Source: Anaeramoeba flamelloides (lineage: Eukaryota; Metamonada; Anaeramoebidae). From it: a stretch of 64,000 nt of DNA. Made by a program: the position numbers and the translations under genes. The stretch covers positions 9,176,001 to 9,240,000 of the forward strand of contig JANTQA010000032.1 of NCBI GenBank assembly GCA_027625915.1. The letters run 5' to 3'. The number at the start of each line of letters is the position of its first letter. Positions within the stretch are counted from its first letter, which is position 1. The notes below the pieces were generated by a model, which saw nothing but the letters and a program-made list of their open reading frames with translations, made no database searches and was not told the origin of the DNA. Positions 12,991 through 24,943 of this stretch are shown here, piece after piece.

Positions 12991-12994
12991 ACTG

Positions 12995-13400
12995 CTGTTA
13001 GCTTTCCCATATTTTGAATTTCGTAAAATCAAAGATTTTTCTCTATTCAAATGAATTTTGGAAAAGTGTGGTTAGGTTTTTTTTTATTTCAGAAATGAAA
13101 CGAAAATATATTAAATTTTCTTTTTATTTCTAATTCTAAAAAAAACCTAGTCACTCTACGGAACTTGACGGCTCGTACCTAGAATTCACAGGGAGTGACA
13201 AAAACCCGATTGAAAGATTATCAATAACAAATAAAAATTCCACAATCCGTGATTAATAATTGGTATTCTGCTGTCGTTAGCTTTTCCAGAATTCAAAAGA
13301 AATGGAGTAAAATTTTTGGTTTTGCTCAATTTTTTTGAATTGAAAAAAAAAACCTAGACATAAACTCTAAGAGAAGGGCATTAAGTACCCGTAAAATCAA
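12995..13400 (+). repeat. Dispersed repeat family Q
   Basis: Contains a core resembling GTAAAATCAAAGATTTTTCTC with an AAAACCTA-type flank and a GAGTGxC/TCACTCTACGG segment. Related stretches occur at 29881-30070, about 44865-44955 and 53455-53640. The class is unknown; the core is itself partly palindromic. Confidence 0.5.
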
Positions 13401-13688
13401 AATAATTATTGATAATTTTTTAATTTTTTGGTTAACTTTCCAGATAGAGTTGTATAAAATTAAAGTATGTTATTTTTGAAGGTAAAATGTTTTTAGTATT
13501 ATGACGCAAATTATTCTGAAAATTCGATTTGTAAAATAGTAAAGCAGCTGAAAGAATTGATGAAAAAATATACTGATTTTAGTAAAAACGACATAATTTT
13601 ATAAAATAAGTCCCATTTCAAAAAAATAATAAAAATAATTTTGTTTTATTCAAATAGAGATTTAATAATTTAGGGTTTCATTCGTTTA

Positions 13689-16600
13689 TTAATAAAGTAA
13701 ATCATCGATTTCGTCTTCATCATCGTCATCTTCGTCATCGGAATTATCCTGTAGATGAATCAAATAAAAAAATGTTGCTTGTTTTCGAATTTGTATTATC
13801 CGAGAATCCATTAATTTTACAATTTTTTCAATACCCTCTTCTTCCTCAAATTGAGTTATATACTCTGTAAGTTCTTTATTTTGATATTCAGAATCGGCAC
13901 TTTCCACTTTAAAAAATATATCTAGAGATTCCATACATGTAGAAACGATTTCTTGATCTTCATTGGATAGTAATCTTGTAATGATTGGGATTATTCCCTG
14001 ACTTGCAATATATCTACATTGTGCGACCTTTGCAGAATGTATCATATTAGAAATTACATAGCAAACTTCTTTTATAATCTGATTAATATCATTTTCCAAG
14101 ATATCAATCAAGTGTGGTAACGCGCCTTCTTTAATTACTTCCTGTGCAGCAGCAGCACTGCATGCGCAAATATTTGAAAGAATCCAGCAAGCCTCTTTTC
14201 TATTCAAAAGTAAGATTTTATTATTTTTGAAATAAATATTTATTTGTATTATTTTTTTAATTATTATATTTTTTTAATTATTATATTTTTTAAAGTTTTA
14301 TTCATAAAAATTCCTATTTTTGAAAAACTAAATAAGGTATTTGCAAAAAAGTGGGGAAGTTTGTTTTTTTTTACATTTCCAAAAAACATTCTCTCTTTCA
14401 AAGTAATTATATTACTAAATTGGCAATTGGAAATTAAGAGGAAATACTTATTAATACTGGTTGTATCAACACCTAGATTAGGTATTTTTCAAAATAGGTT
14501 CATCAAAATATTTTCAAAAAATAAAAAACAAAATTTCTTTTTTTTTTTTACGAAAAAAGCGAGGCACTCAATTTCAATAAAAAATCGAAAAATATGATAA
14601 AGATACAAACAATTTTTTAAACAACAAAATACATTTAAAATTATATCATTCTCTGAGAAAATCTATCAAGATTAAATATCTTTTGAAAAATTTTTTTTAT
14701 TATCAAAAAGAAAAAAATAAATACATTTTCACACTATTAAAAAAAAATCTTATCAAATCAAGATCAGAAACTTTCATATCTTTTTTTAAAACAATTCAAT
14801 ATAAATAAACAAATTGAATTATCATTAAGACTCAAGAATTAATGAACAACAATTTTGGATATTTAAATAGTTTTTTTAGAATTGTTTTTGCAAAAGATAT
14901 TTTCAAATAAATTTATTTATTTTATTTGGAATACCTTATTTCTTTTTTTCTTTCAATAGCAATAATCTTTAAATTTGATACACCCAAGATGACTATTAAA
15001 TACCTAATGCCGTAAAAAAATAAATAAAAAATGATCAAATGATTGTAAAGTTCTTACCTAATTGCTATTTTTTTGGATTGGATAAAATCAACTAAATATG
15101 GAATTAGCCCATTCTCTAAAACTGCAACTATTTGTTCCTCTGTTCCTGTAATTAAATTTCCTAGGCATCTAAGTGAAGGAAATTTAATAATATTATCCTC
15201 AGATTTTAAAAAATCAACAAGTACTGGAACGATTTTATGATCAATAATTAATTGAATGTTTTGTTTTGATCCTTCTGCAAGATGGCTATATAGAATGATA
15301 TAAATCCAGAAAAGAAAAAAAATATATATATATTCAAAAAATTGCCAAAATCTTTTTATATATTATAAAAAAGGAGATTTTATAAATAAAAAAACAAAAA
15401 ATCAAACCCTAAAGCAGTAGTTGCTTCAACTATTATTTCTCGATCTGAAGTCATTAAAGTTTTTTTAAAAACAGCCATTAAAGGTTTTACCTAATTAGAA
15501 ATTCAATTTAATTGATTAAAAAAGAAAAAAGAAAAATAAATTATTTTTGAAAATATAGAATATTTAAGTATGAACGAAAATCAAATAAAAAAATTTAAAA
15601 AATAAAAGAAGAATTAAAAAAATTTGTTTTTTATAATACCATCACAAATTGTTTATTGAAAATAATAGAATTTTATTCCGAAGTGAGAAATCAAAGATCC
15701 ATTTCTAGTTGTTAGCCTTTTTTTAACGATTATTTTGATCAGTAAACCGTTAAAGTTTATGAAGCAACAATAATGATTGCTTTAAATATATATATATATA
15801 TATATAGATAGATAGATATAATTTTATAGATTTCCTATACATCCGCTTCAAGGCTATCGTAATTTTTTTTTAAAAACAAGTTTCATATTTTGATTCATTT
15901 TTTTTTCAATCAGAATAAGAAAGATGATCTGAAAAAAATGAATCAAAATACGAAACTTGATTTCTAAAAAAAATTCATGGTCGCATTGGAAATACTGTAA
16001 TTAATATTTAATTAATAAAGGATAATTCAAAATTTTATTACCCAGTTTAAAACAATTAAAAGAATAACAATAATCCTATATTTTCCTGAAATTTGATTGA
16101 AAATTATTTTGTTTGATGATAAATATATTATCATTTCTTCAAAAAATCTTTTTCAATTTTTAATGTTTTTTGTTTTTGATTTTCATTTGGAATAATAGTT
16201 TATTCCGTTTGATAGAGCAAATTTGTTTTGAATGATTTGAGATTTAGGTTTAAGGTTTAGTTCTTTTAAATAGAAGAACTCAAATAAAATTAGTTGATAG
16301 TATCTAACCTTTAGATCGATCAATAATCATAGAATTTTTACAAATTTCTCAATACATTTTTTTTTTGTATCCTCACTCCAAAAATTATTGACACACCGAT
16401 AATTTGTTAGTATTTGATAATTTTTTATTTTTTTATTTTTGAGAGTATTATAATTTATAAACAATTGTTAACATTTCAATTAGTGAATCGTTCTAATTTA
16501 GTATTTCGAATAGAATTTATTTAATAACAATTTTTGTTGAAAAATTGAATTTTTGCGTGTGTTAAAAAATTTGAATTGGGGTTTGGTTTGTGTGTTTAAT

Positions 16601-19499
16601 TAATTATTCCAATTATTAAATTAAAAATAAATATATTTTGAGATTTTTTTTTTAATATTGATTTTAATAACAGAAAAATAGATTAAAAATTTATCTTTTT
16701 AGTTCCAAATTCTTCATAAAAATAACAGAAATCACAGAAATTAGAAAATTAATTTTTTGAGCATTTTTTTTCAATAATCTCTTTTTTTGTTACATTTTGA
16801 AAAAGTTGAACTTATTCACTAAAAGGATTAACGTCTACCATGAAGGGTTCTAATATTAAAAAATATGTTGCTATTGAATGTAAATCATATTAGTGTTCCA
16901 TAGTTCAAATGTCTCTAAAAATTCGATTAGTCAAGTAGTACTATTTGTTGATCTTATTAATTAACAACGATCCTAGTTTTAGTAAAAAAAACTCGTGAAT
17001 TTTAGAAAATAATCTTTATTTCAAGACAAATTTAAAGGTTGAATTATCAATTTTCGGACTCCAAAAGTTGGAAAATCATTTATTAAATTTGTCTCAAAAT
17101 ATAGATTAGTTGACTAAAAAATTCGGATTTTTTTAAAAAAAAATAAATAATTTACCAAAGAGATTTTTTTGACAAATTATTTCTAGTATATTGTAAATAT
17201 TTTGATAATACAACTATCTTTATAAAAAGGAAATAAAAATAAGAATTATTTGGGTTTTTGTATTAATAATTATTGAGTAAATCTTTGAAATTAAAAAATT
17301 GCAAAAATACTTTCTTTTTTAAGTTTCTAAATATTAATTATTAAATACCAGAAATACTATTATTTTTGTTTCTATTTTTTAAATTTGGAAAAGGAATTAA
17401 AAAAAAAATTTCCAAAAAGGACAATTTTTAATTGTGAATATGATTTAAAAAATTTATTGTTCAATAATATTTATAATAAATTTTTCACAGAAACGATTTA
17501 AATTAAGTAGCACTAATATCATTTCCTTCCAATTACAACACGCTTTAATTATAGACGAATTTATAGTGATGCTAATCCCTTTAAGTACGATAATGTCCAT
17601 TTATGTATCCATTATTATTTAGAAGATTATAATGATTGGAAATTCTTCGATGGTGTAAATAAGAATAATTCTTTCAAAATTGATCTTTTGAGAAATCTCG
17701 ATTGTCTGTCACCAATGAGATATCACAATTTTTTCACTGGATTTATTAATAACCATAATCCATAAGATTTACAAACCTTTTTATTGAATCACTTTTTAAA
17801 TGATTCAAATGGATTTTATATAATGTGGTGGGAAAAAAATACCAGATTATTGTGAATTTATCTGTATTTCCAAATAATTATAAAAAAACTACAGGATTTC
17901 TTTTCCATCCAAAACAAAGTTTAAACAGAAAAATATTCCTTCTCAACCAACTTTGGATTTTTGCACTTAAATTTGTTGACATTAAATTAAAAAAATGAAA
18001 ATACTTACCATCACAAATGAAGGGGCTGGATTTCCTTTGCACAAATGACGAAGCACCCAAATTGAGATTTTTACAATTTCAAAATTCTTCGTTTGATTAA
18101 CGACATCACACAATATGCTAATTGCATTAAATTCCAATAATCTGTTTCTATTTGAAATATCTTCGCCAACTAAAATTACCGAATAAAAGAGAGAAATGGT
18201 AATGCCAGGAAAACAAAAAAATTAATACAAAATAATTAAATGGAAAAGATTAAAGGAAAGTTGAGGTTGAATATTTGTTTACATTTCCAAACCTTAAATT
18301 CAATAAATTATGATTAGAATAAACAAAAGAAAGAGAGAAAAATATAAACCAAAGAAACTAACCTATGTTACCAAGAGCCCAAATTGACTAATTTAAATTT
18401 TCAGAGCATTAATGAAAAAAAAAAAAAAAGCAAGAATTAATAAAAAAATCAAAAGGTATTTTTAAAATTATACAATTGTGATCCAATTAAATCTTGTGTG
18501 TAATTAGAAAAAACTTTTGGTGAATAAACTGAAATAATCATACCTGGTGCCTAATGTCATCGTTTTGAGAACCAATTAAATCAATAAAAATAGGAATTGT
18601 GTTATATTCAACAACAAGTTTTGTGTGTTCTGGTAACCCACTTGCAATATTTGAAATCGACCAGGCTGCATTAAACTTTGTACAGTTAAGGAACAAAAAT
18701 ATTGAAAGAAATAAGAAAAAGAATTTTACAAAAATTATGTAATTGTTCTGGTTTCTTTGATACAAAGAAAATTTGAAAAAATGGAAAACACTTCATTGAG
18801 AATTGTGGTTTTTTAAAATTCAGACCTATTAAAGCCAATTAAGGTTTTGTTTGGTTCTTTGTTTTTTGTTATTTTATTATCTCTTCTTGAAAGATGCTTT
18901 TAAACAAACAATAAAAAAAAAAAAAAAAAAAAAAATTCATCAAAATAGAAAGGTATGTTACCTGAAGATCTGGCTCTTTTGGATCTTGTAAGAAATCAAC
19001 TAAAATTGGCAAAATTTTACATTGCAAAACTTGATCTATTGGAGGATCTTCTGGGATACTCAATAAATTTCTGATTAAAACAGACGCCTCAATTTTTTCG
19101 TTTTTGTTTTCACTTTGTAATTGTTTTGCTAATTGTGGTAAATCATTGATCTTTTGAAAAAGGTGGAAATTAAAAGAATTAAAAAAAAGAAAAGAAGCAA
19201 ATAAAAAGGGTTTAAAAAAAAAAAAGATGTTATGGTAAAATTTAGAAACGTAAGGCATTGGGTTTCGAAGTTTATTAAGAGTCTGGAAAAAAATATACAT
19301 AATTAGTAATTTCTTTTGGTAAATATTGGTTTAGCTCTGTTGTTGGAAGTAAATTTCTTTTTTTATTTAAAAGCTTTTGCCTTTTGATTTTGGAGATTTG
19401 AATTTGTTGTTTATAGCGTCTTTCAATCGTTTTTTCTTTGGTACGGGTGCTTTTGTATTGTTTTCTTCTTGTAAGCAATTTTTTATGAAAAGTAGACAT
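13689..19499 (-). CDS. Importin alpha (karyopherin alpha)
   Basis: Adaptor that binds nuclear localisation signals through armadillo repeats and importin beta through its N-terminal IBB domain. Eight exons join in frame: 19499-19299, 19150-18962, 18675-18544, 18387-18363, 18169-18009, 15490-15408, 15285-15058 and 14199-13689, giving 509 aa, a normal length. The IBB segment (residues 7-50) has the expected RRKQYK, ERRYK, KIKRQKLLNKKRN pattern. ARM repeats follow with their diagnostic helices: AAWSISNIASG, IWALGNIVG (split over the 25-nt exon 4), IWVLRHLCKG, ALGHLAEG, CLGNLITG, CWILSNICA. The C-terminus is acidic. ALGHLAEG and others lack the usual Trp/Asn pair, so minor-site binding may be altered. 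The 2,518-bp intron 5 contains a family-R element, family-P sequence and a palindrome. Exon 1 could alternatively be followed by a 16-nt intron, which I consider less likely than the 148-nt one used here. Confidence 0.94.
15786..15819 (+). repeat. (TA)n then (GATA)n microsatellite
   Basis: Simple repeat in importin-alpha intron 5: a run of TA dinucleotides passing into GATAGATAGATA. Confidence 0.85.
15838..15999 (+). mobile_element. About 160-bp palindromic element in an importin-alpha intron
   Basis: Two nearly perfect inverted arms (about 15860-15916 and 15935-15990) share AAGTTTCATATTTTGATTCA/AAGTTTCGTATTTTGATTCA and flanking T runs, with a short loop of about 20 bp. The outermost bases are TACA on the left and TGTA on the right, consistent with a TA-flanked fold-back element. 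No coding capacity. Confidence 0.65.
16255..16520 (+). repeat. Dispersed repeat, family P copy 2
   Basis: Diverged relative of 4015-4300 in the same orientation; see that entry for the landmarks. It lies inside importin-alpha intron 5. Confidence 0.55.
16821..17585 (+). mobile_element. Family R inverted-repeat element (copy 2)
   Basis: About 765 bp bounded by inverted ends of roughly 85 bp. Left end: AAAGGATTAACGTCTACCATG, then TTGCTATTGAATGTAAATC and ATATTAGTG; right end, read on the other strand: CTTAAAGGGATTAGCATCAC, then a TTGTAATTGGAAG block and ATATTAGTG. The same pairing of ends is found at 29229-30439 (reversed) and 46491-47865. The interior is non-coding. Position inside importin-alpha intron 5 accounts for a third of that intron. 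Confidence 0.75.
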
Positions 19500-21370
19500 A
19501 ATTTTTGGGTTCTTTTTATCAATTGAAAAACTTTTTAAAAAAATGATTCCATTTTTTAGTTTTGAAATTATGAATTTAATAATGGGAATCCTATTCAGAA
19601 ATCTTAAGATTATGAATGAACTAAGTTTGTTTATTTTTTAGATTTAAAGATCTTGGTTCTTCCAATTCCAAAATAATAACTTTGTGTAAAAAAATCAAAA
19701 TCTACATTTTAAAAGTTTTTTTCTAAATTTATAATTTATCAATAACTTGGACAATTAAGATATTGATTTTTTTACCTATTCGGGAAATTTCTTTCAATGA
19801 TTTTTTATGAGAAAAAACTAATTATTGAGAGTTTGTCCAATTATCAGTAATTACTGATTTCATCACTAATAATAAGTGTTATTGTGAGTGTAGCAATTAT
19901 TCCTGAATATATCTTTGTTAACTCAAACATTTCAGATATAATTTCAATCTGTTACAAATATGGAAATAATACAAAAAAAGTTACATTATTTTTACAGATT
20001 TTTTAATTGTTGTTGGTTTTTAAGACATTTTTTTTAAGGATTCTCCGAATTTCATGATCTGTGAATACTCTTTTGGTGTGTAAAAACATATTTATAAACT
20101 TAAAATCTCGTTGAGTAAATAGATCTTTTTAACTCGAAAAAATAGTTTTTTTTCAAAAAAATTGAGCAAAGCAAACCCATTTTTTGATAAATTTTAACAT
20201 CTTTGTCATTTTAACCACAGCTCTCTCCAACGATTCTTCAAAATTAAGAATCCACTACCTTTCTTCCCATTGAAGTTGGTCTAAATCCAGATTCTTTGTT
20301 ATTTATTTATTTTGGGATAGATTTCTGTTTCGTTGGTGTTTCAAAATGAAAGTGTAGGAAAATAGTTTCTGAACTTTTTCAATTTTGCAATCTTTGGGAT
20401 CAATAAATCCATTCTGTTTCCTTTTCCCCTTTGTTTTGGGGGTTTTGTATGTTTGGGTTAGTGCAGTGTCTTCTCTCAATTTTAGTAAATGTGATAAGTG
20501 AAGAGATCAGCTTGTTTACAATAGGAAGGTAGTTTGGGTTTCTTTATTTCTAGTCGATTATCTGAGTGCCTTTGAAAGTGACTATTATTGGTATGTGATA
20601 TCATTCAAAATACCAAACTTTCGAATTCCTTTTCTCTTCCCATCTAAAATTTCAATGGGCTGTGCTGTTCAGATTGGTAATAAAAAAGTTTTTGTTTTCC
20701 ACATCAAGGGATTTTTTGAATTTGATAATGGAGTTTCGCAAATGATTTTTGGTTTCTTTTTTTTTTCCAAACCAAAGAAATTTGAAAGTAAAAGGTTTTC
20801 AGCCTTTTTTGAAGTTAGTTTAAAAAATTCATTTCTTGTTTCTCAAAATTAAAAACAATTTTTTTGTCAAATTAAAATATTTAAAAATTTAAAAATAAAA
20901 AAAAATAAAAAATTCTTTTAACCATTTTAACCATTGAAACCTAATTTGTGGATGAAAATATAAAAGAGTCAAGATAATTTCCAAAATTTAAAATTTTACA
21001 AAATTTCAATAATTTTTCAACTAAAAATTAAAAATCCAAAAGTCTCTGGAGTACGGTCCCTCCACGTTATATTCAAGTATTATCGAATAAAAGGTAAGGG
21101 AATAAACATACATCAATTTAATCCGGAGTGAAAGTTTTCCAAGGGGTAAAAAAAATCGATTTTAAATTTACCTTGTTTTGTTTGAAAAGTCATACAAGTT
21201 TTTGATCAAAAACTGTTTTTTTTTAATTTTCCTCAAAAATTTTAAAATAGGAATATTTAGGCTTTCCTTTAAGATATAATCAATTAAATGTTTTATTTTA
21301 CTTGTGATATTTTATTACAGTACCCACAGAGAATAAATTTCGGAGAATCCTTAACTTAAATTAAAATTAC

Positions 21371-21571
21371 TACAGTCAGTTTCACTTTTAAGGCACAAAC
21401 TTTCAACGAAATTTAAGGCACAAAAAAAATCTCAAATTAAAGCACAAAATTCAAATTCTAGTAAAAATAAATTGTAAAAAATAAAATTGCAAATTTTGTG
21501 CCTTAATTTGAGATTTTTTTGTGCCTTAAATTTCGTTGAAAGTTTGTGCCTTAAAAGTGAAACTGACTGTA
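21371..21571 (+). mobile_element. Family A fold-back element (copy 2)
   Basis: 201 bp with TA at each end. Arms of about 80 bp start TACAGTCAGTTTCACTT and end AAGTGAAACTGACTGTA. Within each arm the motif TTAAGGCAC (TTAAAGCAC in one case) occurs three times at 25-bp spacing. The two arms are separated by about 35 bp. This copy is close to the family consensus. Confidence 0.93.
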
Positions 21572-21593
21572 AAAAAATTTCTCAATTGATTAT

Positions 21594-22256
21594 TACTGTA
21601 GAGAGAAAAATGTTGGACACAGAAAAATGGCTGGACACCATTTTTAATTGGGAACATTACTGAAAATGATTTTTAATTTCAATCATTTGTGAAATAACTA
21701 AAGAAAATAACAATAATCTACTTATTAGAATAACGATTACAGTCAGTTTCACTTTTAAGGCACAAACTTTCAACGAAAATTAAGGCACAAAAAAAATCTC
21801 AAATTAAGGAACAAAATTCAAATTCTAGTAAAAATAAATTGTAAAAATTAAAATTACAAATTTTGTGCCTTAATTTGAGATTTTTATTGTGCCTTAATTT
21901 TCGTTGAAAGTTTGTGCCTTAAAAGTGAAACTGACTGTAATGTAATTCTACTTTTTCAAAACCTTATCTCTTATAATCTAAATCCAGTTTAAAAATTACC
22001 ATTTTCAGAATTAATAGTAAACTTTACTAAAACTTGGATTTTTGTCAAAATAGCATGATCTACTTGAGTTATCAACCATTCAAATGAGTATTCTAAACAG
22101 ACCACAGATTAATGAACTTTTAACACCTTTAAACTTGGATTTATATAAAATTCACCTAGTTATCAATAGGATTTGATTTTCAATTTCAGTAGTGTTCCCA
22201 ATTAAAAATGGTGTCCAACCATTTTTCTGTGTCCAACATTTTTCTCTCAACAGTTA
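21594..22256 (+). mobile_element. Family C inverted-repeat element, interrupted by a family-A copy
   Basis: Ends are TACTGTAGAGAGAAAAATG and, on the other strand, TAACTGTTGAGAGAAAAATG, continuing through GTTGGACACAGAAAAATGG and a TTTTTAATTGGGAAC block, so the terminal inverted repeats are about 75 bp. Without the 202-bp family-A insertion the element is about 460 bp. Internal segments (CTTATTAGAATRAYGAT; GTATTCTARACAGACC-like) resemble family B at 26590-27081, so B and C are sister families. Non-coding; TA-flanked. Confidence 0.87.
21738..21939 (+). mobile_element. Family A fold-back element (copy 3, nested in family C)
   Basis: 202 bp, TA to TA, near consensus. It sits inside the family-C element after GAATAACGAT; the matching site in family B reads GAATGATGATTAAAG with no insertion. 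The TA at the junction is therefore the target duplication. Confidence 0.93.
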
Positions 22257-22607
22257 ACTATTTTTTTTCAATTATTGTGAATTTATCAATTCTAGCTAGT
22301 TTTTATTATTTTCAGAAGTATTTCAAATTATCAACAAAAAAGCACAAATTGATGATAATCTATCTTATTGTAAAAAGATTAATAATATTAAAATTTTCCT
22401 AACTAATAGAAAAATTAGTGATCCGTTTATAACCCCTATTTAATGATATATAAGTGTGTTGGAATATTTTTATATATACAACTGTCAAATTTTATAGGAA
22501 TACATGTATCCTGTGAGGTCTCTATATTACTTTTATTACCACAAATATTCTATTGAGTTAAAAAAAAGGCTAAGTCAAGTGATCTAGTTGAAAATTTTAA
22601 TTTTTAT

Positions 22608-22808
22608 TACAGTCAGTTTCACTTTTAAGAAACAAACTTTCAACGAGATTTAAGGCACAAAAAAAATCTTAAATTAAAGCACAAAATTCAAATTCTAGTA
22701 AAAATAAATTGTAAAAAATAAAATTGCAAATTTTGTGCCTTAATTTGAGATTTTTTTGTGCCTTAAATTTCGTTGAAAGTTTGTGCCTTAAAAGTGAAAC
22801 TGACTGTA
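22608..22808 (+). mobile_element. Family A fold-back element (copy 4)
   Basis: 201 bp, TA to TA, near consensus, with one change in the first arm motif (AAGAAACAAAC for AAGGCACAAAC). Confidence 0.92.
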
Positions 22809-22883
22809 TTTTTAAGATTTTTTTAAAAATTATTCAATCGTTTTCGCTAAAAATTCACAATTGGGCATTTTTTTGACAATAAA

Positions 22884-22905
22884 CTTAAAAGTGAAACTGA
22901 CTGTA
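22884..22905 (+). repeat. Solo right end of family A
   Basis: CTTAAAAGTGAAACTGACTG followed by TA, identical to the family-A right terminus, 76 bp beyond the full copy 4. No matching left end lies between them. Confidence 0.75.
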
Positions 22906-22940
22906 TGTAAAAAAATTAAAAAGTGGTTAAGAAATCAATC

Positions 22941-23004
22941 AGTATCAAGATTCCGTACCCGCGGTTTACAAAATGGGGGGAGCGGGGTACGGAATCTTGA
23001 TACT
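22941..23004 (+). repeat. GC-rich hairpin with 22-bp arms
   Basis: Left arm 22941-22962 (AGTATCAAGATTCCGTACCC plus GC) pairs with right arm 22982-23004, with a single bulged base. The loop is about 19 nt and ends in GGGGGGA. The arms are far richer in G+C than the surroundings. A 66-codon frame crosses it but owes its openness to the repeat. Confidence 0.88.
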
Positions 23005-23007
23005 AAT

Positions 23008-23102
23008 AAAAATGAAAAATGGTCAATTTTTTTGTTATTTTTTGTTAATTTTACGAAGTAATATTAACAAAAAATCTCAAAAAATCAACTATTTTCATTT
23101 TT
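23008..23102 (+). repeat. Second, AT-rich palindrome next to the hairpin
   Basis: Arms of about 43 bp: the left begins AAAATGAAAAATGGTCAATT and includes TTTTTTGTTAAT, the right carries ATTAACAAAAAATC and ends CTATTTTCATTTT. The loop is short (around ACGAAG). It starts four bases after the GC-rich hairpin. Confidence 0.7.
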
Positions 23103-23399
23103 TTTTTGGTTTCAAGATGAAGTAACCCACCCATCCCCCCTTTTAATTACTTATTTAAACATTTATGATCACTTTTTTTTTTGAAAAAATGATCTAAATA
23201 TGTCAAAAAAAAGTTTTATAATTTTTTTTGAAAAAATTTTTTTTTCGCCGTAGCTAATGTTGCTAAAAATTTTTGATCGAGATCTCCGTGTATACTTATC
23301 CTGCAGTTCCCGCTAATTATCTCAACCAATTTATTTTCACTATAAAAATGAAATATCCAAAAATTTTCAAAATCAGGATTAGTACATGTTGGCCACTTA

Positions 23400-23945
23400 A
23401 GGGATATAAACACATTTTTGAAATTTTGAAATTTTTGAAAATTCATTATTTGAGACTAGGGACAAAAGAATAATGTTAGTGTGTTGAGTCTTTAAAAGAA
23501 ACAATGTTTTATAATATAATATTTGACTAGGTTCAGTATCTTATGAATTTTCATTTTTTCATTTTTGAAAATTTTGAAAAATTTGAAAACATGTTTTGAC
23601 CATATATATATAAACACTTTTTGAATTTTTGAAAATTTTGAAAATTCATTATTTGAGCCAAGGAAGAAAAATATAATGTTAATGTATTGTATCTTTGAAA
23701 TAAACAGGGTTTTATAATCTTGTATACGAGTAGAGAACCTATCTTTGAAAATTGTATTTTAACATTTTTGAAAATGGTTTTGAAAATTTTGAAAACATGT
23801 TTTGACCATTTATATATAAACATTATTGAATAATTGAAAATTTTGAAATTTTTGTAATTTCATGATTTGTGATTTGGAAGAAAAATATAATATTAATGTA
23901 TTGAGTCTTTGAAATAAACAATGTTTTAAAATATAGTATTTGAAT
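23400..23945 (+). repeat. About 205-bp tandem repeat, 2.6 units
   Basis: The landmark TATAAACA recurs near 23406, 23610 and 23816. Each unit then has TTTTGAAATTTTTGAAA-type sequence, TTCATTATTTGAG, AATAATGTTA/ATATAATGTTA, GTCTTTGAAATAAACA and, before the next unit, GAAAACATGTTTTGACCAT. The third unit stops exactly where a family-A element begins (23945). The variable spacing and lack of unique spacers exclude a CRISPR array. Confidence 0.85.
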
Positions 23946-24145
23946 ACAGTCAGTTTCACTTTTAAGGCACAAACTTTCTACAAAATTTAAGGCACAAAAA
24001 AAATCTCAAATTAAAGCACAAAATTCAGCTTCTAGTAAAATAAATTGTAAAAATTAAAATTCCAAATTTTGTGCCTTAATTTGAGATTTTTTTTGTGCCT
24101 TAAATTTCGTTGAAAGTTTGTGCCTTAAAAGTGAAACTGACTGTA
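23945..24145 (+). mobile_element. Family A fold-back element (copy 5)
   Basis: 201 bp, TA to TA, near consensus, inserted at the end of the third 205-bp tandem unit. Confidence 0.93.
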
Positions 24146-24943
24146 TTAGAAATGAAAAAAAAATTAAAATTTATTGTCATTTCATAATAATTATTTAAAA
24201 AAAATCAGATTGGGAGAATATGATCCATCGCAAAAAAACAAAAATATAAAACAAGAAGTTTTTAGAAAAAAAGTCAAAAAGGGTTTCACCCAATTTCCAA
24301 TGTGAATGTTTGTGAATTATAATTTTGAATCTAACTGTTTCATTTTCATAGTTTACTTATTTCACATTTTTTGGAATAATAAAATAAGAAAAGATATAAT
24401 TTTGTTTTATAAAATAAAATTTTAGATTTTTTGATCCTTTAAAAATTTTTTTATTATAAATATAAATTTTTTGAAAATGAGACACAATGAACTTTTCTTT
24501 GTTTCTTTGAATTTTTTGGCAATCAAGATTTCTTTAAAAGTTTTTTTTTGTATTTATAACTTATGAGATTAAAATAATTAGTTATTTGAATTTATTGAAC
24601 CCAACAATGTTCAATTTTAGGATATTATTATGTAGGATAATATATTCCTTGAGTGTGTAGTAACACAGCATAATGTAGTTGGGCAGTTTAAAATGGCTTA
24701 TTATTAAATTTTATAAAAAATTGAAAGAGTATTTTTCCAATATTAAGCATTACTTTTTTCCTTGAAAGGCATTTATAAAAATTTTGAAAATAAAAAAGAT
24801 CTTATTTTTTTATATAATAAGCCAAATTTCAAAATTAGGGGCAAACTTTTTTATTATTATTTTTTTCTTTTTTCGTTTGTCTTTTAAAAAATAAAATTAT
24901 GACACTATATCGTTATTTATTAATCTAAATTGGTTATTATCTC

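Larger units (their letters stand above)
10944..13688. other. Convergent intergenic region filled with repeats
   Basis: Lies between the 3' ends of the TFIIS and importin-alpha genes. It holds a truncated family-R copy (about 11249-11700), copy 1 of the long duplication S (about 11705-12990) with a family-A element inside it, and family-Q sequence (about 12995-13400). No gene is supported; the 75-89-codon frames at 12371-12677 fall inside S and family A and have no counterpart in the other S copy. Confidence 0.7.

Noticed and set aside
19283-19298. 16-nt intron in importin-alpha exon 1
   Set aside because: GT and AG are present, but a 148-nt GT-AG intron (19298-19151) joins the IBB to the first ARM repeat in phase without adding unusual Phe-rich residues.
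20595-20852. 85-codon frame in the divergent intergenic tract
   Set aside because: Begins at a non-ATG codon, dominated by Phe/Lys, no similarity recognised.
22861-23061. 66-codon frame across the GC-rich hairpin
   Set aside because: Composed of a solo family-A end and two hairpins; starts at a non-ATG codon.
23400-23945. Regularly spaced repeat considered as a CRISPR array
   Set aside because: Units are contiguous 205-bp tandem copies without spacers, in a eukaryotic genome.
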